From NCBI RefSeq assembly GCF_900450705.1, contig NZ_UGHK01000002.1, forward strand, positions 434,001-498,000: DNA of 64,000 nucleotides, read 5' to 3'. The DNA comes from Avibacterium paragallinarum (lineage in GTDB: Bacteria > Pseudomonadota > Gammaproteobacteria > Enterobacterales > Pasteurellaceae). Below are positions 16,895-26,613 of the stretch, in pieces. How positions within the stretch are numbered: position 1 is the stretch's first letter; every line of letters starts with the position of its first letter. The notes under the pieces are model-generated. The model was not told the origin of the DNA. It did no database searches and was given only the letters and a program-made list of their open reading frames with translations. Position numbers and translations under genes: made by a program.

Positions 16895-17092
16895 TTAAAT
16901 TATGGGATGGCAGGACAAAAAACGCTGACAACCAATGTTTCTGGGGTGATCTTGTCAACCCCATCTGGGTTTGAATTTGCGCTTGAGAGGTTAAGGCCAG
17001 AGATTCACATTGATGGGAACACAATAAGTTGGAAGTGGGTGCCTTGTGGTGGCGTTTATGCGGAAGATGTTGCAATGGTCGTGTTGGGGTAA
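16895..17092 (+). pseudogene. Phage protein fragment after IS1016 (unrecognised)
   Basis: The frame is open from the IS edge through an ATG at 16907 to TAA. It encodes about 65 residues, including GQKTLTTNVSGVILSTPSG and WKWVPCGGVYAEDV. Because it is open upstream into the IS boundary it is probably the end of a larger tail-tip or host-specificity protein. Family not recognised. The next gene starts 3 bp later. Confidence 0.5.
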
Positions 17093-17095
17093 AAA

Positions 17096-18014
17096 ATGGA
17101 TTTTGGAATTTATGCTGCGGGGTTGCCATTTAATTTAGATAAAGAAAGATTGATTAGAATTGTTGATACAATAGATATTAGCGATAAATCTTTTAAAACT
17201 AAATGGCTGGATTTACCGAATATCCCTGTAGGAACACCTTTAGGTGATATATTGGTTTTTTCAAATGCTTGTTATGTTAAATATGGTGATTTTGAAGAAA
17301 AATTTTATAGAAATCCAAACGGGGAACTTGTATTTGAAGGGATTCAAGCCATTGCACCACCACAAATAAGGGTTCGGCAAAACAAATATCAGATTTTAAT
17401 TTGTGGGCATTTACCCACACTAGTAGATAATTGGTTATATAATAATAAATTAGAAAAAGCGCAATGGTTTAAAAATCCCCAATACGATCTAAGGAATACA
17501 CGATATCCAATACAAGAGGTTAATATAAAACTAAAAATTGGTGTTGTGATACGCTCGATCCCCTCACATTTAATCCCTAAATATGGTATTGCCACATACT
17601 CAAGCCAAGGGGAGTGTGTGTATTGCAGTGGAATAAATGGTATTGTCAATGTGAATAGGATAATCCCATTGGATCTTCCGTCTTTTTGCATCAAATCGGA
17701 TGTTAGTCCCGCAGATTTTTATCGCAAGACTAAAATAGTGAATAAATGGCTTATGGCGGATGAATATGTATTACTTAATACGATCGGTCACGAAGATTCT
17801 TCTTTTAGTTCTTGGAGTGGTGGGGGGGCGGGTTGATTACCACGCAGGCATAATCTCTATCGGCGTTGGGGCGGGAGGACGGCTCATATCAAAATATAGT
17901 ATTCTTTTTGGTAGTTACGCAAAAAGAAAGCGGACATCATCAAGATACTCCAACGGCATATATGAAAATGTTCAGTTCACCAATCCTTATGCTTTAACTA
18001 TAAAAATAACCTAA
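17096..18014 (+). pseudogene. Phage tail-region protein with frameshift in a G7 tract
   Basis: The ATG at 17096 opens 246 codons that stop shortly after a run of seven G (17822-17828). Removing one G joins the frame to the downstream open frame (GGRVDYHAGIISIGVGAGG to a TAA at 18014), giving about 305 aa. The C-terminal Gly-rich stretch and basic tail belong naturally to the same protein. I do not recognise the family; position suggests a tail-tip or fibre-associated protein. The indel may be real, phase-variable or a sequencing error. Confidence 0.55.
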
Positions 18015-18026
18015 TTTAATTAAACC

Positions 18027-18051
18027 AACCGCCCTCGTGGCGGTTTTTTTT
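18027..18051 (+). terminator. Rho-independent terminator
   Basis: AACCGCC and GGCGGTT form a 7-bp stem around CTCGT, followed by a T8 run. It lies 13 bp after the preceding phage gene and before the last one. Confidence 0.85.
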
Positions 18052-18074
18052 ATCTCAACAAGAGGAAACTACTT

Positions 18075-18404
18075 ATGAAATACATCGAAAAACAAATCGA
18101 AGACGCCCGCACAGGGGCGAGCGTGAATTATCACGAAGTAACAGGATTGCAAGTGGACTATCTGAATAACTCTACTTACATCACAATGGCATCTTATGTG
18201 TCTAAGGCTAAAAAAGAGGCGGGTAAAGAGGTATTGTCGATCAATACTTTTACTATCCCGAGCGTGCCTGATTGGTCACAAATCCCGTACGAGTGGGCAT
18301 TATCTGAATTAGTCAAAGCGCAGCCAGAAGATTATGTGCCAGAGGACTATAAGGGCTATGTTAATCCTTATCTCTTTGCAGGTGGTAAGGTTAAAGACAA
18401 TTAA
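18075..18404 (+). CDS. Phage tail-associated hypothetical protein
   Basis: A 109 aa soluble protein preceded by AAGAGG. It contains YHEVTGLQVDYLNNSTYITM and IPYEWALSELVKAQPEDYVP. I recognise it only as a type of small protein at the distal end of Pasteurellaceae prophage tail operons, with no known function. It is the last gene before the attachment-site remnant and is followed by a USS-containing hairpin terminator. Confidence 0.6.
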   Translation: MKYIEKQIEDARTGASVNYHEVTGLQVDYLNNSTYITMASYVSKAKKEAGKEVLSINTFTIPSVPDWSQIPYEWALSELVKAQPEDYVPEDYKGYVNPYLFAGGKVKDN

Positions 18405-18412
18405 TAATCAAG

Positions 18413-18441
18413 ATGGCCGCATAAAAGTGCGGTCATTTTTT
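18413..18441 (+). terminator. Terminator with USS at end of phage late operon
   Basis: GGCCGCA and TGCGGTC pair around TAAAAG, followed by ATTTTTTG. The 3' arm contains AAAGTGCGGT, an uptake signal sequence. Confidence 0.7.
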
Positions 18442-18464
18442 GATAATGAAAGAGAGGGAATTTT

Positions 18465-18484
18465 AGTTTGACGTAAGTTTGACG
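18465..18484. repeat. Direct repeat AGTTTGACG x2, 11-bp spacing
   Basis: AGTTTGACG occurs at 18465-18473 and 18476-18484, one helical turn apart, about 110 bp before the tRNA fragment. Phased short repeats near an attachment site fit integrase arm-type sites, but no integrase is present to support this. Confidence 0.35.
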
Positions 18485-18595
18485 AAATGCGTGTAAAAAG
18501 GCGAGAAATGTTGATAATTAGGTGGGATAAAATTATAATGATTAGACGATTAGGTCATTGATTTAATTAATAATTATAGATATTTATAACGGATA

Positions 18596-18653
18596 GGATT
18601 CAAAATCCGCCGCCCTTAAAAGCGTGCCGGTTCGAGTCCGACCACTGGCACCA
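18596..18653 (+). other. tRNA-Leu(CAA) 3' fragment (phage attachment-site remnant)
   Basis: GGATTCAAAATCC followed by variable arm, a TpsiC arm with GGTTCGAGTCC and a 3' end TGGCACCA match the 3' part of tRNA-Leu(CAA) from the anticodon stem onward. Upstream bases (ATTTATAACGGATA) do not give D-arm or acceptor 5' strand, so the gene is incomplete. A 3' tRNA segment starting at the anticodon stem is the classic duplicated core at the distal end of a prophage. The intact tRNA and integrase are not in the window. Confidence 0.85.
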
Positions 18654-18901
18654 ATCCCATCATAGACACTTTCAATTATTATTCCCGATTTTAGGAAAAT
18701 CAGCATTTTAGTTCTATAATCTCTTTTTATATCCATCCCCTAATAGAGAAAATCATTGTGAATCCTATCTATTCTTGATTTGCATAAATAAAATCTGTGA
18801 TACTAATCCTGTAGTAAAAATAGTTATATATGATATTCCACTCAACATTCTATCTTATTTCTAAATTTAAATAAGCCTACTCCCGAATCATAGAGAAATA
18901 A
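18654..18901. other. Intergenic, no gene seen
   Basis: Between the attachment-site remnant and the mdh terminator. AT-rich, with no open frame of note, no RNA signature and no strong promoter that I can see. Confidence 0.6.
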
Positions 18902-18940
18902 TAAAAAAGCGTGGTTGATAACTCCTTTACCAACCACGCT
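18902..18940 (-). terminator. mdh terminator
   Basis: AGCGTGGTTG and CAACCACGCT form a 10-bp perfect stem. Read on the minus strand it is followed by TTTTTTAT, placing it about 55 bp after the mdh stop. Confidence 0.88.
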
Positions 18941-18994
18941 AATACTTACAGTTAAAAAACACGTTACTCGAATAGAAGTAACATTAATTTAAAA

Positions 18995-19930
18995 CTAGCT
19001 ATTAATAAATTTCTCTCCTAACTCAATATCCGCACGTAATGTTGGGAGCATTGCTTCTAGGGCGTTTTGTTCAAAGGCACTTAGCTCGCCAATTGGGAGG
19101 ATTTCTTCCACCCCCTCTTTGCCTAAGCGGACAGGTTGGGCGAAGAAGCGAGCATATTTGCCATCACCCTCAACATAGCTGCACTCCACCACAGTTTCAC
19201 CACTTAAGCCTTTTACTAATGAACGAGCAAAACGGGCGGCAGCTTGTGCCATAGATAAAGTTGCTGACCCGCCACCTGCTTTGGCTTCCACCACTTCAGT
19301 CCCTGCATTTTGGATACGTTTTGTCAATGGGGCGATTTCTTCCTCTTTCCATTCCGCATATTGCACTTGCGACAATAAAGGCAAGATCGTAACGCCTGAG
19401 TGTCCACCAATCACTGGTACTGCGGTACGAGAAACATCAAGATTTTTTAACTCAGCCACAAAGGTTTCTGAGCGAAGCACATCAAGAGTAGTCACACCAA
19501 ATAATTTACGCTTATCATACACCCCAGCTTTTTTCAACACTTCTGCCGCAATCGCAACAGTGGTATTCACAGGGTTGGTGATGATACCGATACAAGCTTT
19601 CGGGCAAACTTGAGCGACTTTTTCCACCAAATTACGCACGATACCCGCATTAATGTTGAACAGATCTGAGCGATCCATACCTGGTTTGCGGGCAACACCT
19701 GCGGAAATTAGCACCACATTAGCCCCTTCTAGTGCTGGCGTAGGATCTTCACCTGCAAATCCCTGTACTTTTACCGCCGTAGGAATATGGCTTACATCTG
19801 CCGCTACGCCAGGAGTTACTGGGGCAATATCATATAATGATAATTCTGAACCTGCCGGCAATTGTAGCTTTAATAACAAAGCCAAGGCTTGACCAATACC
19901 ACCAGCAGCACCTAAAACAGCAACTTTCAT
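18995..19930 (-). CDS. mdh: Malate dehydrogenase (NAD)
   Basis: Oxidises malate to oxaloacetate with NAD in the TCA cycle; cytosolic. The 311 aa chain starts with the NAD-binding [20 protein letters not shown], has the substrate-binding [12 protein letters not shown] (about residues 80-91), NPVNTTV and the catalytic His in [12 protein letters not shown]. Length equals that of proteobacterial Mdh. It is divergent from argR, as in E. coli and Haemophilus. Confidence 0.98.
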   Translation of the reverse strand: MKVAVLGAAGGIGQALALLLKLQLPAGSELSLYDIAPVTPGVAADVSHIPTAVKVQGFAGEDPTPALEGANVVLISAGVARKPGMDRSDLFNINAGIVRNLVEKVAQVCPKACIGIITNPVNTTVAIAAEVLKKAGVYDKRKLFGVTTLDVLRSETFVAELKNLDVSRTAVPVIGGHSGVTILPLLSQVQYAEWKEEEIAPLTKRIQNAGTEVVEAKAGGGSATLSMAQAAARFARSLVKGLSGETVVECSYVEGDGKYARFFAQPVRLGKEGVEEILPIGELSAFEQNALEAMLPTLRADIELGEKFINS

Positions 19931-20091
19931 TTAATACTCCTCATTTCTAGCTATAAATTAATCGCCTTGGATTTTAGACTTATCTCATTACAAATTCAAA
20001 CAGAGAAATTCAATACTGAGATCTAACTCAAACTTTTTGTAAAAAATCTCTCATTTTTAAGACCGCATTTTTTCACGCATTACTTTCAACT

Positions 20092-20117
20092 TGCATAAAA
20101 GTGAATTTTTATGCACA
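20092..20117 (+). promoter_or_regulatory. Putative ARG boxes upstream of argR
   Basis: TGAATTTTTATGCA at 20102-20115 fits the TGAATNNNNATTCA-type ARG box with one mismatch. An overlapping TGCATAAAAGTGAA lies at 20092-20105. Tandem ARG boxes ahead of argR would give autoregulation, known in E. coli. The divergent mdh promoter lies in the same interval. Confidence 0.5.
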
Positions 20118-20155
20118 ATTTATGCAAAATCATAATCATAGAAAATGTAATCCCA

Positions 20156-20623
20156 ATGGCACAAGAAAAAATTGACAACTTAATCCTCGCCTTTAAAGAA
20201 CTTTTAGCTCAAGAGCGTTTCGGCTCGCAGGGTGAAATTGTCACCGCCCTGCAAAACTTAGGCTTTAGCAATATTAATCAGTCTAAGGTGTCAAGAATGC
20301 TGACAAAATTTGGTGCAGTACGTACACGCAATAGCCGAATGGAAATGGTCTATTGCCTGCCAAATGAATTAAGCGTTCCCACCTCCAGCAGTCCATTAAA
20401 AAATTTAGTCATGGATATTGACCATAATGATTTTCTTGTGGTTGTAAAAACTAGCCCTGGGGCGGCTCAGCTTATCGCTCGCTTGCTTGATTCCGTCGGC
20501 AAAAGCGATGGCATTCTCGGCACGATTGCAGGTGATGACACGATTTTTATCACCCCCACGGCCGACACCTCCATTTTGCAGTTAATGCAATGTGTTCAAG
20601 AGCTGTTTGAGCGTTCATTGTAA
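20156..20623 (+). CDS. argR: Arginine repressor ArgR
   Basis: Hexameric, arginine-dependent regulator of arginine metabolism. From the ATG at 20156 it is 155 aa, the family length; the longer frame from 20111 would overlap the operator region. It has a winged-helix N-terminus with [15 protein letters not shown] and [20 protein letters not shown], and a C-terminal arginine-binding domain with [14 protein letters not shown] and [11 protein letters not shown]. Its stop overlaps the next start (TAATG). Confidence 0.96.
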   Translation: MAQEKIDNLILAFKELLAQERFGSQGEIVTALQNLGFSNINQSKVSRMLTKFGAVRTRNSRMEMVYCLPNELSVPTSSSPLKNLVMDIDHNDFLVVVKTSPGAAQLIARLLDSVGKSDGILGTIAGDDTIFITPTADTSILQLMQCVQELFERSL

Positions 20624-21516
20624 TGAATATTTTACTCACTGGCGGCACGGGCTTAATTGGCTCTGCCTTGATCCCGCTACTGTTGGCGAAACAACACCAG
20701 CTTTGTGTTTTAACCCGTCAAATTCAGCCGCTTCACTTCCCAAAAGGCGTAAAGAAAATCAATGACTTAGCTGAATTTCAACAGTTAAATGATTTTGATG
20801 CGGTGATTAATTTGGCAGGCGAACCCATTTTCGATCATCGCTGGACTGCCAAGCAAAAAGCGGAACTTTTCACCAGCCGTGTAAACTTAACCCAAAATCT
20901 GACCGCACTTATCAATCGAAGCGACAACCCGCCCCATACCTTTATTTCGGGATCAGCTTCAGGCTATTACGGCGATCATCAAGATCACTGGATCGATGAA
21001 AACTCGCCAGCTGGCACAGCTTTTCCCTCACAACTTTGCCAGCAATGGGAAGCTGCTGCTCAACAAGCCAACACCCGCGTTTGTTTGTTACGCACTGGTA
21101 TGGTGTTTAGCCTTAATGGTGGTGCATTCCCCAAAATGCTAGCATTATACCGTTTCGGATTAGGCGGAAAACTGGGGAGCGGCAAACAATATTGGGCTTG
21201 GATCAGCTTGCAAGATATGATCTCAGGCATTCTCTTTCTATTAGAAAATCCACAATGCAAGGGAGCCTTCAACTTCTCCGCCCCACAGCCTATCACGAAT
21301 CAAGATTTTAACCTACAACTCGGTGAATATCTAAACCGCCCGCATTTTGCCAATGTTCCTGCTTTTCTATTACGCATTTTTTTAGGCGAACGAACCCAGC
21401 TATTATTAAACAGCCAGCGAATATCGCCAAAGAAATTACGCGATGCAGGCTTTCAATTCAATATATCAAATTTTCAAGACTTCCTAACTGTAGAATTAAA
21501 AAATAAAAATCGTTAA
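20623..21516 (+). CDS. yfcH: SDR-type epimerase family protein YfcH
   Basis: The 297 aa protein begins with a Rossmann GGTGLIGSAL motif and matches the TIGR01777/SDR39U1 family: INLAGEPIFDHRWTAKQK, FISGSASGYYG with the SDR Tyr, and a C-terminal domain of unknown function (AFNFSAPQPITNQDF). Substrate unknown. One-base overlap with argR (TAATG) suggests translational coupling. Confidence 0.88.
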   Translation: MNILLTGGTGLIGSALIPLLLAKQHQLCVLTRQIQPLHFPKGVKKINDLAEFQQLNDFDAVINLAGEPIFDHRWTAKQKAELFTSRVNLTQNLTALINRSDNPPHTFISGSASGYYGDHQDHWIDENSPAGTAFPSQLCQQWEAAAQQANTRVCLLRTGMVFSLNGGAFPKMLALYRFGLGGKLGSGKQYWAWISLQDMISGILFLLENPQCKGAFNFSAPQPITNQDFNLQLGEYLNRPHFANVPAFLLRIFLGERTQLLLNSQRISPKKLRDAGFQFNISNFQDFLTVELKNKNR

Positions 21517-21713
21517 GCCGCCCTATTTAATAGGGTTATGGGGTGGCTGAACAAGCACAAAGTGTGTTACCTAAAATTTTCTATTGTTATCAAGGTGAGA
21601 AATGGCGATAATAACAAGCTATATTTTGCTTAATGCTAACATATTTATTTAACCACTGAGCTTTCCACAATACAGAAGAATAACGAAAGAGAAAGCAACG
21701 GATAAAAACGCTT

Positions 21714-22295
21714 ATGACCGACTATATTTTACTGATAATTAGTACCGCACTTATCAATAACTTTGTCCTAGTGAAATTCCTAGGGCTTTGTCCTTTTATG
21801 GGGGTGTCAAAAAAAATTGAAACCGCCATTGGAATGGGGCTTGCGACAATGTTTGTGCTAACCGTTGCCTCCCTTTGCTCTTACTTAATCGATCATTATT
21901 TGCTTACACCATTTAATGGGATTTTTTTACGCACGCTTTCCTTTATTTTGGTGATTGCCGTGGTGGTGCAATTTACTGAAATGGTTATCCACAAAACCAG
22001 CCCAACACTCTATCGCTTGCTTGGTGTCTTTTTGCCCTTAATCACCACCAACTGTGCGGTGTTGGGCGTGGCGTTGCTCAATGTAAACTTAGCCCACACG
22101 CTTACCCAATCTGTGATTTATGGTTTCGGTGCGTCCTTAGGGTTTTCTTTGGTACTGGTGCTGTTCGCCTCTTTGCGTGAACGCCTTGCTGCCGCTGATG
22201 TGCCAATGCCATTTCGCGGGGCTTCCATTGCGTTAATCACCGCGGGCTTGATGTCCCTTGCCTTTATGGGTTTTGCGGGTTTAGTGAGAGCCTAA
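21714..22295 (+). CDS. rsxA: Electron transport complex subunit RsxA
   Basis: First gene of the Rsx (Rnf-like) membrane complex that couples electron transfer to ion movement and, in E. coli, keeps SoxR reduced. 193 aa with six hydrophobic segments and the conserved [20 protein letters not shown]. The start follows an AAAGAGAAAG stretch. It is followed one base later by rsxB in a six-gene operon with nth. Confidence 0.96.
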   Translation: MTDYILLIISTALINNFVLVKFLGLCPFMGVSKKIETAIGMGLATMFVLTVASLCSYLIDHYLLTPFNGIFLRTLSFILVIAVVVQFTEMVIHKTSPTLYRLLGVFLPLITTNCAVLGVALLNVNLAHTLTQSVIYGFGASLGFSLVLVLFASLRERLAAADVPMPFRGASIALITAGLMSLAFMGFAGLVRA

Positions 22296-22296
22296 G

Positions 22297-22890
22297 ATGA
22301 GTTTATCCAGTATTTTAATTGCGATTACACTACTTGCGATCATTTTTGGCATTATCCTCGGCATCGCCGCGGTAAAGCTAAAAGTGAAAAGTGATCCCAT
22401 TGTTGAAAAAATTGATGCCTTACTGCCCCAAAGTCAATGCGGGCAATGTGGTTACCCTGGTTGTAAACCCTATGCGGAAGCCATCGCTCAAGGCGATGTG
22501 ATCACCAAATGTATCCCTGGTGGGCAGCCTTTAGTGGTGAAAATTGCGGATTTACTCGGCGTTGATGTGCCATCCATCGAATTTGATGAAGAAGATAACA
22601 CGCCAAAGGTTGCGATAATTCACGAAGATATGTGCATTGGTTGCACAAAGTGCATTCAGGCTTGCCCTGTTGATGCCATTATCGGCACAAATAAAGCGAT
22701 GCACACGGTGATCCCCGATCTTTGCACGGGCTGTGAACTTTGCGTAGCCCCTTGCCCAACAGATTGTATTTCAATGATAAAAGTCGAAAAAGGCATTGAT
22801 GAATGGGATTGGAAATTCGATCCCAACTTAGTCATTCCTGTGGTAGAAATCACCGAGAACAAAAGCAAGAATGAGGTGAATAATGGCTGA
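22297..22890 (+). CDS. rsxB: Electron transport complex subunit RsxB (ferredoxin)
   Basis: 197 aa with an N-terminal membrane anchor, a four-Cys cluster motif CGQCGYPGC (about residues 49-57) and two 4Fe-4S ferredoxin motifs, [12 protein letters not shown] and [12 protein letters not shown]. It moves electrons within the Rsx complex. It overlaps rsxC by 8 bp. Confidence 0.97.
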   Translation: MSLSSILIAITLLAIIFGIILGIAAVKLKVKSDPIVEKIDALLPQSQCGQCGYPGCKPYAEAIAQGDVITKCIPGGQPLVVKIADLLGVDVPSIEFDEEDNTPKVAIIHEDMCIGCTKCIQACPVDAIIGTNKAMHTVIPDLCTGCELCVAPCPTDCISMIKVEKGIDEWDWKFDPNLVIPVVEITENKSKNEVNNG

Positions 22891-25528
22891 TGAAACCGAT
22901 GTATTAAACAGATTTAATTCGGGTAGATTATGGGACTTTGACGGTGGCATTCACCCGCCCGAAATGAAATCTCAGTCCAACCAACGCCCTATTCAGCCTG
23001 CCATTGAGGTGGATTGCTACTATATTCCCGTCAAGCAACACGCGGGCAATGCGGGAAATTTGCTCGTTCAAGTGGGCGATCAGGTGCTGAAAGGGCAACC
23101 GCTGACCCGTGGTGAGGGCTTACGAGCCTTACCCGTTCACGCCCCGACTTCAGGCAAAGTTATCGCCATTTCCCCTTATGTCGCCGCTCACCCTTCGGGG
23201 CTGGCGGAGCTCACCATTCAAATTCAAGCGGACGGCAAAGATCAATGGCGAGAACAGCACCCTATTGAGGATTTCCTCTGCCAAACGCCAGCCCAGCTTA
23301 TCGAAACCATTTATCAAGCAGGAATTGCGGGGCTTGGCGGTGCGGTGTTCCCAACGGCTGCCAAAATTCAGTCCGCCGAAAACAAGGTGAAATTGCTGAT
23401 TATTAACGGGGCTGAATGCGAGCCTTATATCACCTGCGACGATCGCTTAATGCAAGATTATCCTGCTGAGATCATCGAGGGCATACGCATTTTACGCTAT
23501 ATTTTACGCCCCGAAAAAGTGGTAATCGCCATTGAAGACAACAAACCACAAGCCATTCAAGCCCTCAAACACGCCTTAAAAGGGGCAAATGATATTGAGG
23601 TGCGAGTGATCCCCACCAAGTATCCCTCAGGGGCGGCTAAACAGCTAATCCAAGTGCTGACAGGGGTTGAAGTGCCGAGCGGGCAACGTTCCTCAAGCAT
23701 TGGCGTATTAATGCACAATGTCGGCACCGCCTTTGCGATTAAAAGAGCGGTCATCAATGACGAGCCTTTGATCGAACGCGTGGTAACCCTCACAGGCGAT
23801 AAAATTCCCCACAAAGGCAACCACTGGGTACGTTTCGGCACGCCAATTTCCGCTCTGTTGCAACAGGTGAGCTATCAATATGACGCCCGTTTTCCCGTGT
23901 TTATGGGCGGGCCGATGATGGGCTTTACCCTCCCCCATCTCAATGCCCCCGTAACCAAAGTTACCAACTGTCTGCTCGCTCCCGATCATTTTGAGTATGC
24001 CGAGCCTGAGCCAGAACAAGCCTGCATTCGTTGCTCTGCCTGCTCCGATGCTTGCCCTGTGCATTTAATGCCACAACAGCTTTACTGGTTCGCTCGCAGT
24101 GAAGATCATCAAAAATCAGAGCAATACGCTCTGCAAGATTGCATTGAATGCGGTATTTGTGCCTATGTTTGCCCAAGCCACATTCCGCTGATCCAATATT
24201 TCCGTCAAGAAAAAGCGAAAATTTGGGAAATCAAAGCACAGGCACAAAAATCTCACGAAGCCAAGCTACGCTTTGAAGCACGTCAAGCTCGTTTAGAAAA
24301 AGAAGAACAAGCCCGCAAAGCTCGCACGCAACGAGCCGCTGAAGCTCGCCGTGAAGAAATTGCCAAACAGCAAGGCATCGATCCTGTTCAAGCCGCCTTG
24401 GAACGTTTGAAAGCGAAAAAACAAAGCGAAGCCGAGCAATCCCCCGAGGTAAAAACCTTTGTTGATGAAAAAGGTCAGCTCCAACCTGATAACGCCGAAA
24501 TTATGGCACAGCGTAAGGCTCGCCGTTTAGCCCGTCAGCAAGAAGCACAAGGGAAAGCCTTACTCAGCACAGAGGGCAATCTTGCTCCAAATGCGGTAGA
24601 GGGAAATCCGAAAAACGAAAGTGCAGTAGAAAAAACGCCTGAAAATCCGACCGCACTTGATCCGAAAAAAGCCGCTATCGCTGCGGCGATTGCCAGAGCG
24701 AAAGCGAAGAAACAAGCACAAGCGGGAAATTCCGCCACTGCTGAAAATTCAGAAAAACAAAATGCTGAACTGAGTACGGTAGAGCAAAATACAGAAACAG
24801 CAGAAGCAAATACACAAAGCGAAAGTGCGATCGAAAAAACGCCTGAAAATCCAACCGCACTTGATCCGAAGAAAGCCGCTATCGCTGCGGCGATTGCCAG
24901 AGCCAAGGCGAAAAAACAAGCTCAAGCGGGAAATTCCGCCACTGCTGAAAATTCAGAAAAACAAAACGCTGAACTGAGTACGGTAGAGCAAAATACAGAA
25001 ACAGCAGAAGCAAATACACAAAGCAAAAGTGTGGTAGAAAAAACGCCTGAAAATCCGACCGCACTTGATCCGAAAAAAGCCGCTATCGCTGCGGCGATTG
25101 CCAGAGCCAAGGCAAAGAAACAAGCCCTAGCGGGAAATTCCGCCACAGAAAATCAGGAAAAGCAAAATACTGAATTGAATACGGCGGCAGAAAATCTTAG
25201 CTCGCAAGCGGAAATCAAGGCTTCGCATTCTTTGCAACAGTCCGATCGTACAATGCTTTCGCTAGATCAGAAAAATGCGGTGGAAAATGCACTTAATTCG
25301 ATTAAAGCGGGGTTGGATACAACGGAGCAGACGATCTCGATGATTCAGGCGACGAGTAGCCCATCGGGTAATGCTCAATCTCGCGTCGCAACACCTGAGA
25401 AAGGCGAAACGCAAGAAAAAATGGCTGAAAATCTGACCGCACTTGATGCTAAAAAAGCGGCGATCGCGGCGGCGGTGGCAAGAGCCAAAACCAAGAAACA
25501 AGCAAGAGAACAACATATTAAAGAATAA
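22883..25528 (+). CDS. rsxC: Electron transport complex subunit RsxC, long repeat-bearing form
   Basis: Large peripheral subunit. The core (about residues 1-450) has the Gly-rich [15 protein letters not shown], the NADH/FMN-binding region and two 4Fe-4S motifs [12 protein letters not shown] and [12 protein letters not shown]. The remaining 430 residues are a charged helical tail containing copies of [17 protein letters not shown] within a 68-aa repeat. A variable Ala/Lys-rich tail is known in RsxC of gamma-proteobacteria; the tandem repeat here is long and carries embedded uptake signals. Confidence 0.95.
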   Translation: MADETDVLNRFNSGRLWDFDGGIHPPEMKSQSNQRPIQPAIEVDCYYIPVKQHAGNAGNLLVQVGDQVLKGQPLTRGEGLRALPVHAPTSGKVIAISPYVAAHPSGLAELTIQIQADGKDQWREQHPIEDFLCQTPAQLIETIYQAGIAGLGGAVFPTAAKIQSAENKVKLLIINGAECEPYITCDDRLMQDYPAEIIEGIRILRYILRPEKVVIAIEDNKPQAIQALKHALKGANDIEVRVIPTKYPSGAAKQLIQVLTGVEVPSGQRSSSIGVLMHNVGTAFAIKRAVINDEPLIERVVTLTGDKIPHKGNHWVRFGTPISALLQQVSYQYDARFPVFMGGPMMGFTLPHLNAPVTKVTNCLLAPDHFEYAEPEPEQACIRCSACSDACPVHLMPQQLYWFARSEDHQKSEQYALQDCIECGICAYVCPSHIPLIQYFRQEKAKIWEIKAQAQKSHEAKLRFEARQARLEKEEQARKARTQRAAEARREEIAKQQGIDPVQAALERLKAKKQSEAEQSPEVKTFVDEKGQLQPDNAEIMAQRKARRLARQQEAQGKALLSTEGNLAPNAVEGNPKNESAVEKTPENPTALDPKKAAIAAAIARAKAKKQAQAGNSATAENSEKQNAELSTVEQNTETAEANTQSESAIEKTPENPTALDPKKAAIAAAIARAKAKKQAQAGNSATAENSEKQNAELSTVEQNTETAEANTQSKSVVEKTPENPTALDPKKAAIAAAIARAKAKKQALAGNSATENQEKQNTELNTAAENLSSQAEIKASHSLQQSDRTMLSLDQKNAVENALNSIKAGLDTTEQTISMIQATSSPSGNAQSRVATPEKGETQEKMAENLTALDAKKAAIAAAVARAKTKKQAREQHIKE
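24632..25172 (+). repeat. 204-bp tandem repeat in rsxC tail, each with a USS
   Basis: Units begin at 24632, 24836 and 25040; the third is partial. Each encodes [20 protein letters not shown] and following Lys/Gln-rich sequence of 68 residues. The codons for T-A-L in NPTALDPKK are ACC GCA CTT, so every unit holds an ACCGCACTT uptake signal (24650, 24854, 25058). A degenerate fourth copy of the [13 protein letters not shown] motif with its own signal lies at 25436. Confidence 0.93.
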
Positions 25529-25538
25529 GGGTTTATCA

Positions 25539-26612
25539 ATGTTTAAGATGATGAGTTCGCCCCACACCCATTCGGGCAAATTAACCGCTCGCATTATGCT
25601 ATGGGTGATTGCGGCGATGCTGCCCGCACTGGTGGCACAAATTTACTATTTCGGATTTGGGGTGTTAGTTCAATCTGCCCTCGCCATTAGCTTGGCGGTG
25701 CTACTAGAATTGCTGGTGACCCATTTACGCCGCAAGCCTCGTTTGTTTTACATTCGCGATTTTAGCGTCGTTCTCACGGCATTGATTTTAGCTATGGCGA
25801 TCCCGCCTTATGCCCCTTATTGGGTGATTTTAATCGGCATATTTGGGGCGGTGCTCCTCGGTAAACACGTTTATGGAGGCTTGGGGCAAAACCTCTTTAA
25901 CCCTGCGATGGTGGGTTATGTGATTTTGCTGATTTCTTTCCCTGTGCAAATGACAGCTTGGCTTCCCCCTGTGCAATTATTAAACGAACCGCCTAGCCTA
26001 AGCGATGCTTACCAGTTGATTTTTCACGGGCTGACAAGCGATGGCTTCACGTTGCAACAGCTCACCAATTCCATTGATGGGATCACCCAAGCCACGCCGT
26101 TAGATTCCGTAAAAACCGCGTTGAAAATGAAAATGGAATTGAGCCAGATTAATCAATCGCCGATCTTTACCGTCTCGCCGTTCACAATGGATCTCAATTT
26201 AGGGCTAGGCTGGGCGGCGGTGAATCTTTGCTTCCTATTAGGTGGGCTTTTCCTGATTTGGAAAAAAATCATTCATTGGCATATTCCCGCCGCATTTTTG
26301 CTTTCAATGTTACTCATTAGCACTTTGCATTGGCTGTTTTCTGCCACTGCCCCAAGCCCGCTGTGGCAATGGTTTAGCGGGGCAACGATGTTCGGTGCAT
26401 TCTTTATCGCCACTGACCCTGTAACAGCGTCTATCACGCCAAAAGGAAAATGGATTTTTGGTGGGTTGATTGGTTTGTTAGTCTGCCTTATTCGTGCCAA
26501 TGGAAACTACCCCGATGGCGTCGCCTTTGCTGTGTTATTGGCGAACATTTGCGTGCCATTAATTGATCATTACACCCGCCCCGTGGTGAGCGGGCATAAA
26601 AAACGAGGTTAA
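25539..26612 (+). CDS. rsxD: Electron transport complex subunit RsxD
   Basis: Integral membrane subunit with covalently bound FMN. The ATG at 25539 follows AATAAGGG and gives 357 aa, the usual length; a longer upstream frame overlaps rsxC and is not real. Multiple hydrophobic helices and the flavin-attachment region [18 protein letters not shown] are visible. Spacing to rsxG is one base. Confidence 0.96.
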   Translation: MFKMMSSPHTHSGKLTARIMLWVIAAMLPALVAQIYYFGFGVLVQSALAISLAVLLELLVTHLRRKPRLFYIRDFSVVLTALILAMAIPPYAPYWVILIGIFGAVLLGKHVYGGLGQNLFNPAMVGYVILLISFPVQMTAWLPPVQLLNEPPSLSDAYQLIFHGLTSDGFTLQQLTNSIDGITQATPLDSVKTALKMKMELSQINQSPIFTVSPFTMDLNLGLGWAAVNLCFLLGGLFLIWKKIIHWHIPAAFLLSMLLISTLHWLFSATAPSPLWQWFSGATMFGAFFIATDPVTASITPKGKWIFGGLIGLLVCLIRANGNYPDGVAFAVLLANICVPLIDHYTRPVVSGHKKRG

Positions 26613-26613
26613 T

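Noticed and set aside
24535-25146. Several long antisense open frames in the rsxC tail
   Set aside because: They repeat with the 204-bp unit and read low-complexity Ala/Phe sequence; they are shadows of the repeat.
24632-25445. CRISPR-like spacing in the rsxC repeats
   Set aside because: Units are contiguous coding repeats of 204 bp with no unique spacers and no cas genes.
25443-25538. Upstream extension of rsxD
   Set aside because: It overlaps the end of rsxC in another frame and has no ribosome binding site; family length and AAGGG spacing support the ATG at 25539.
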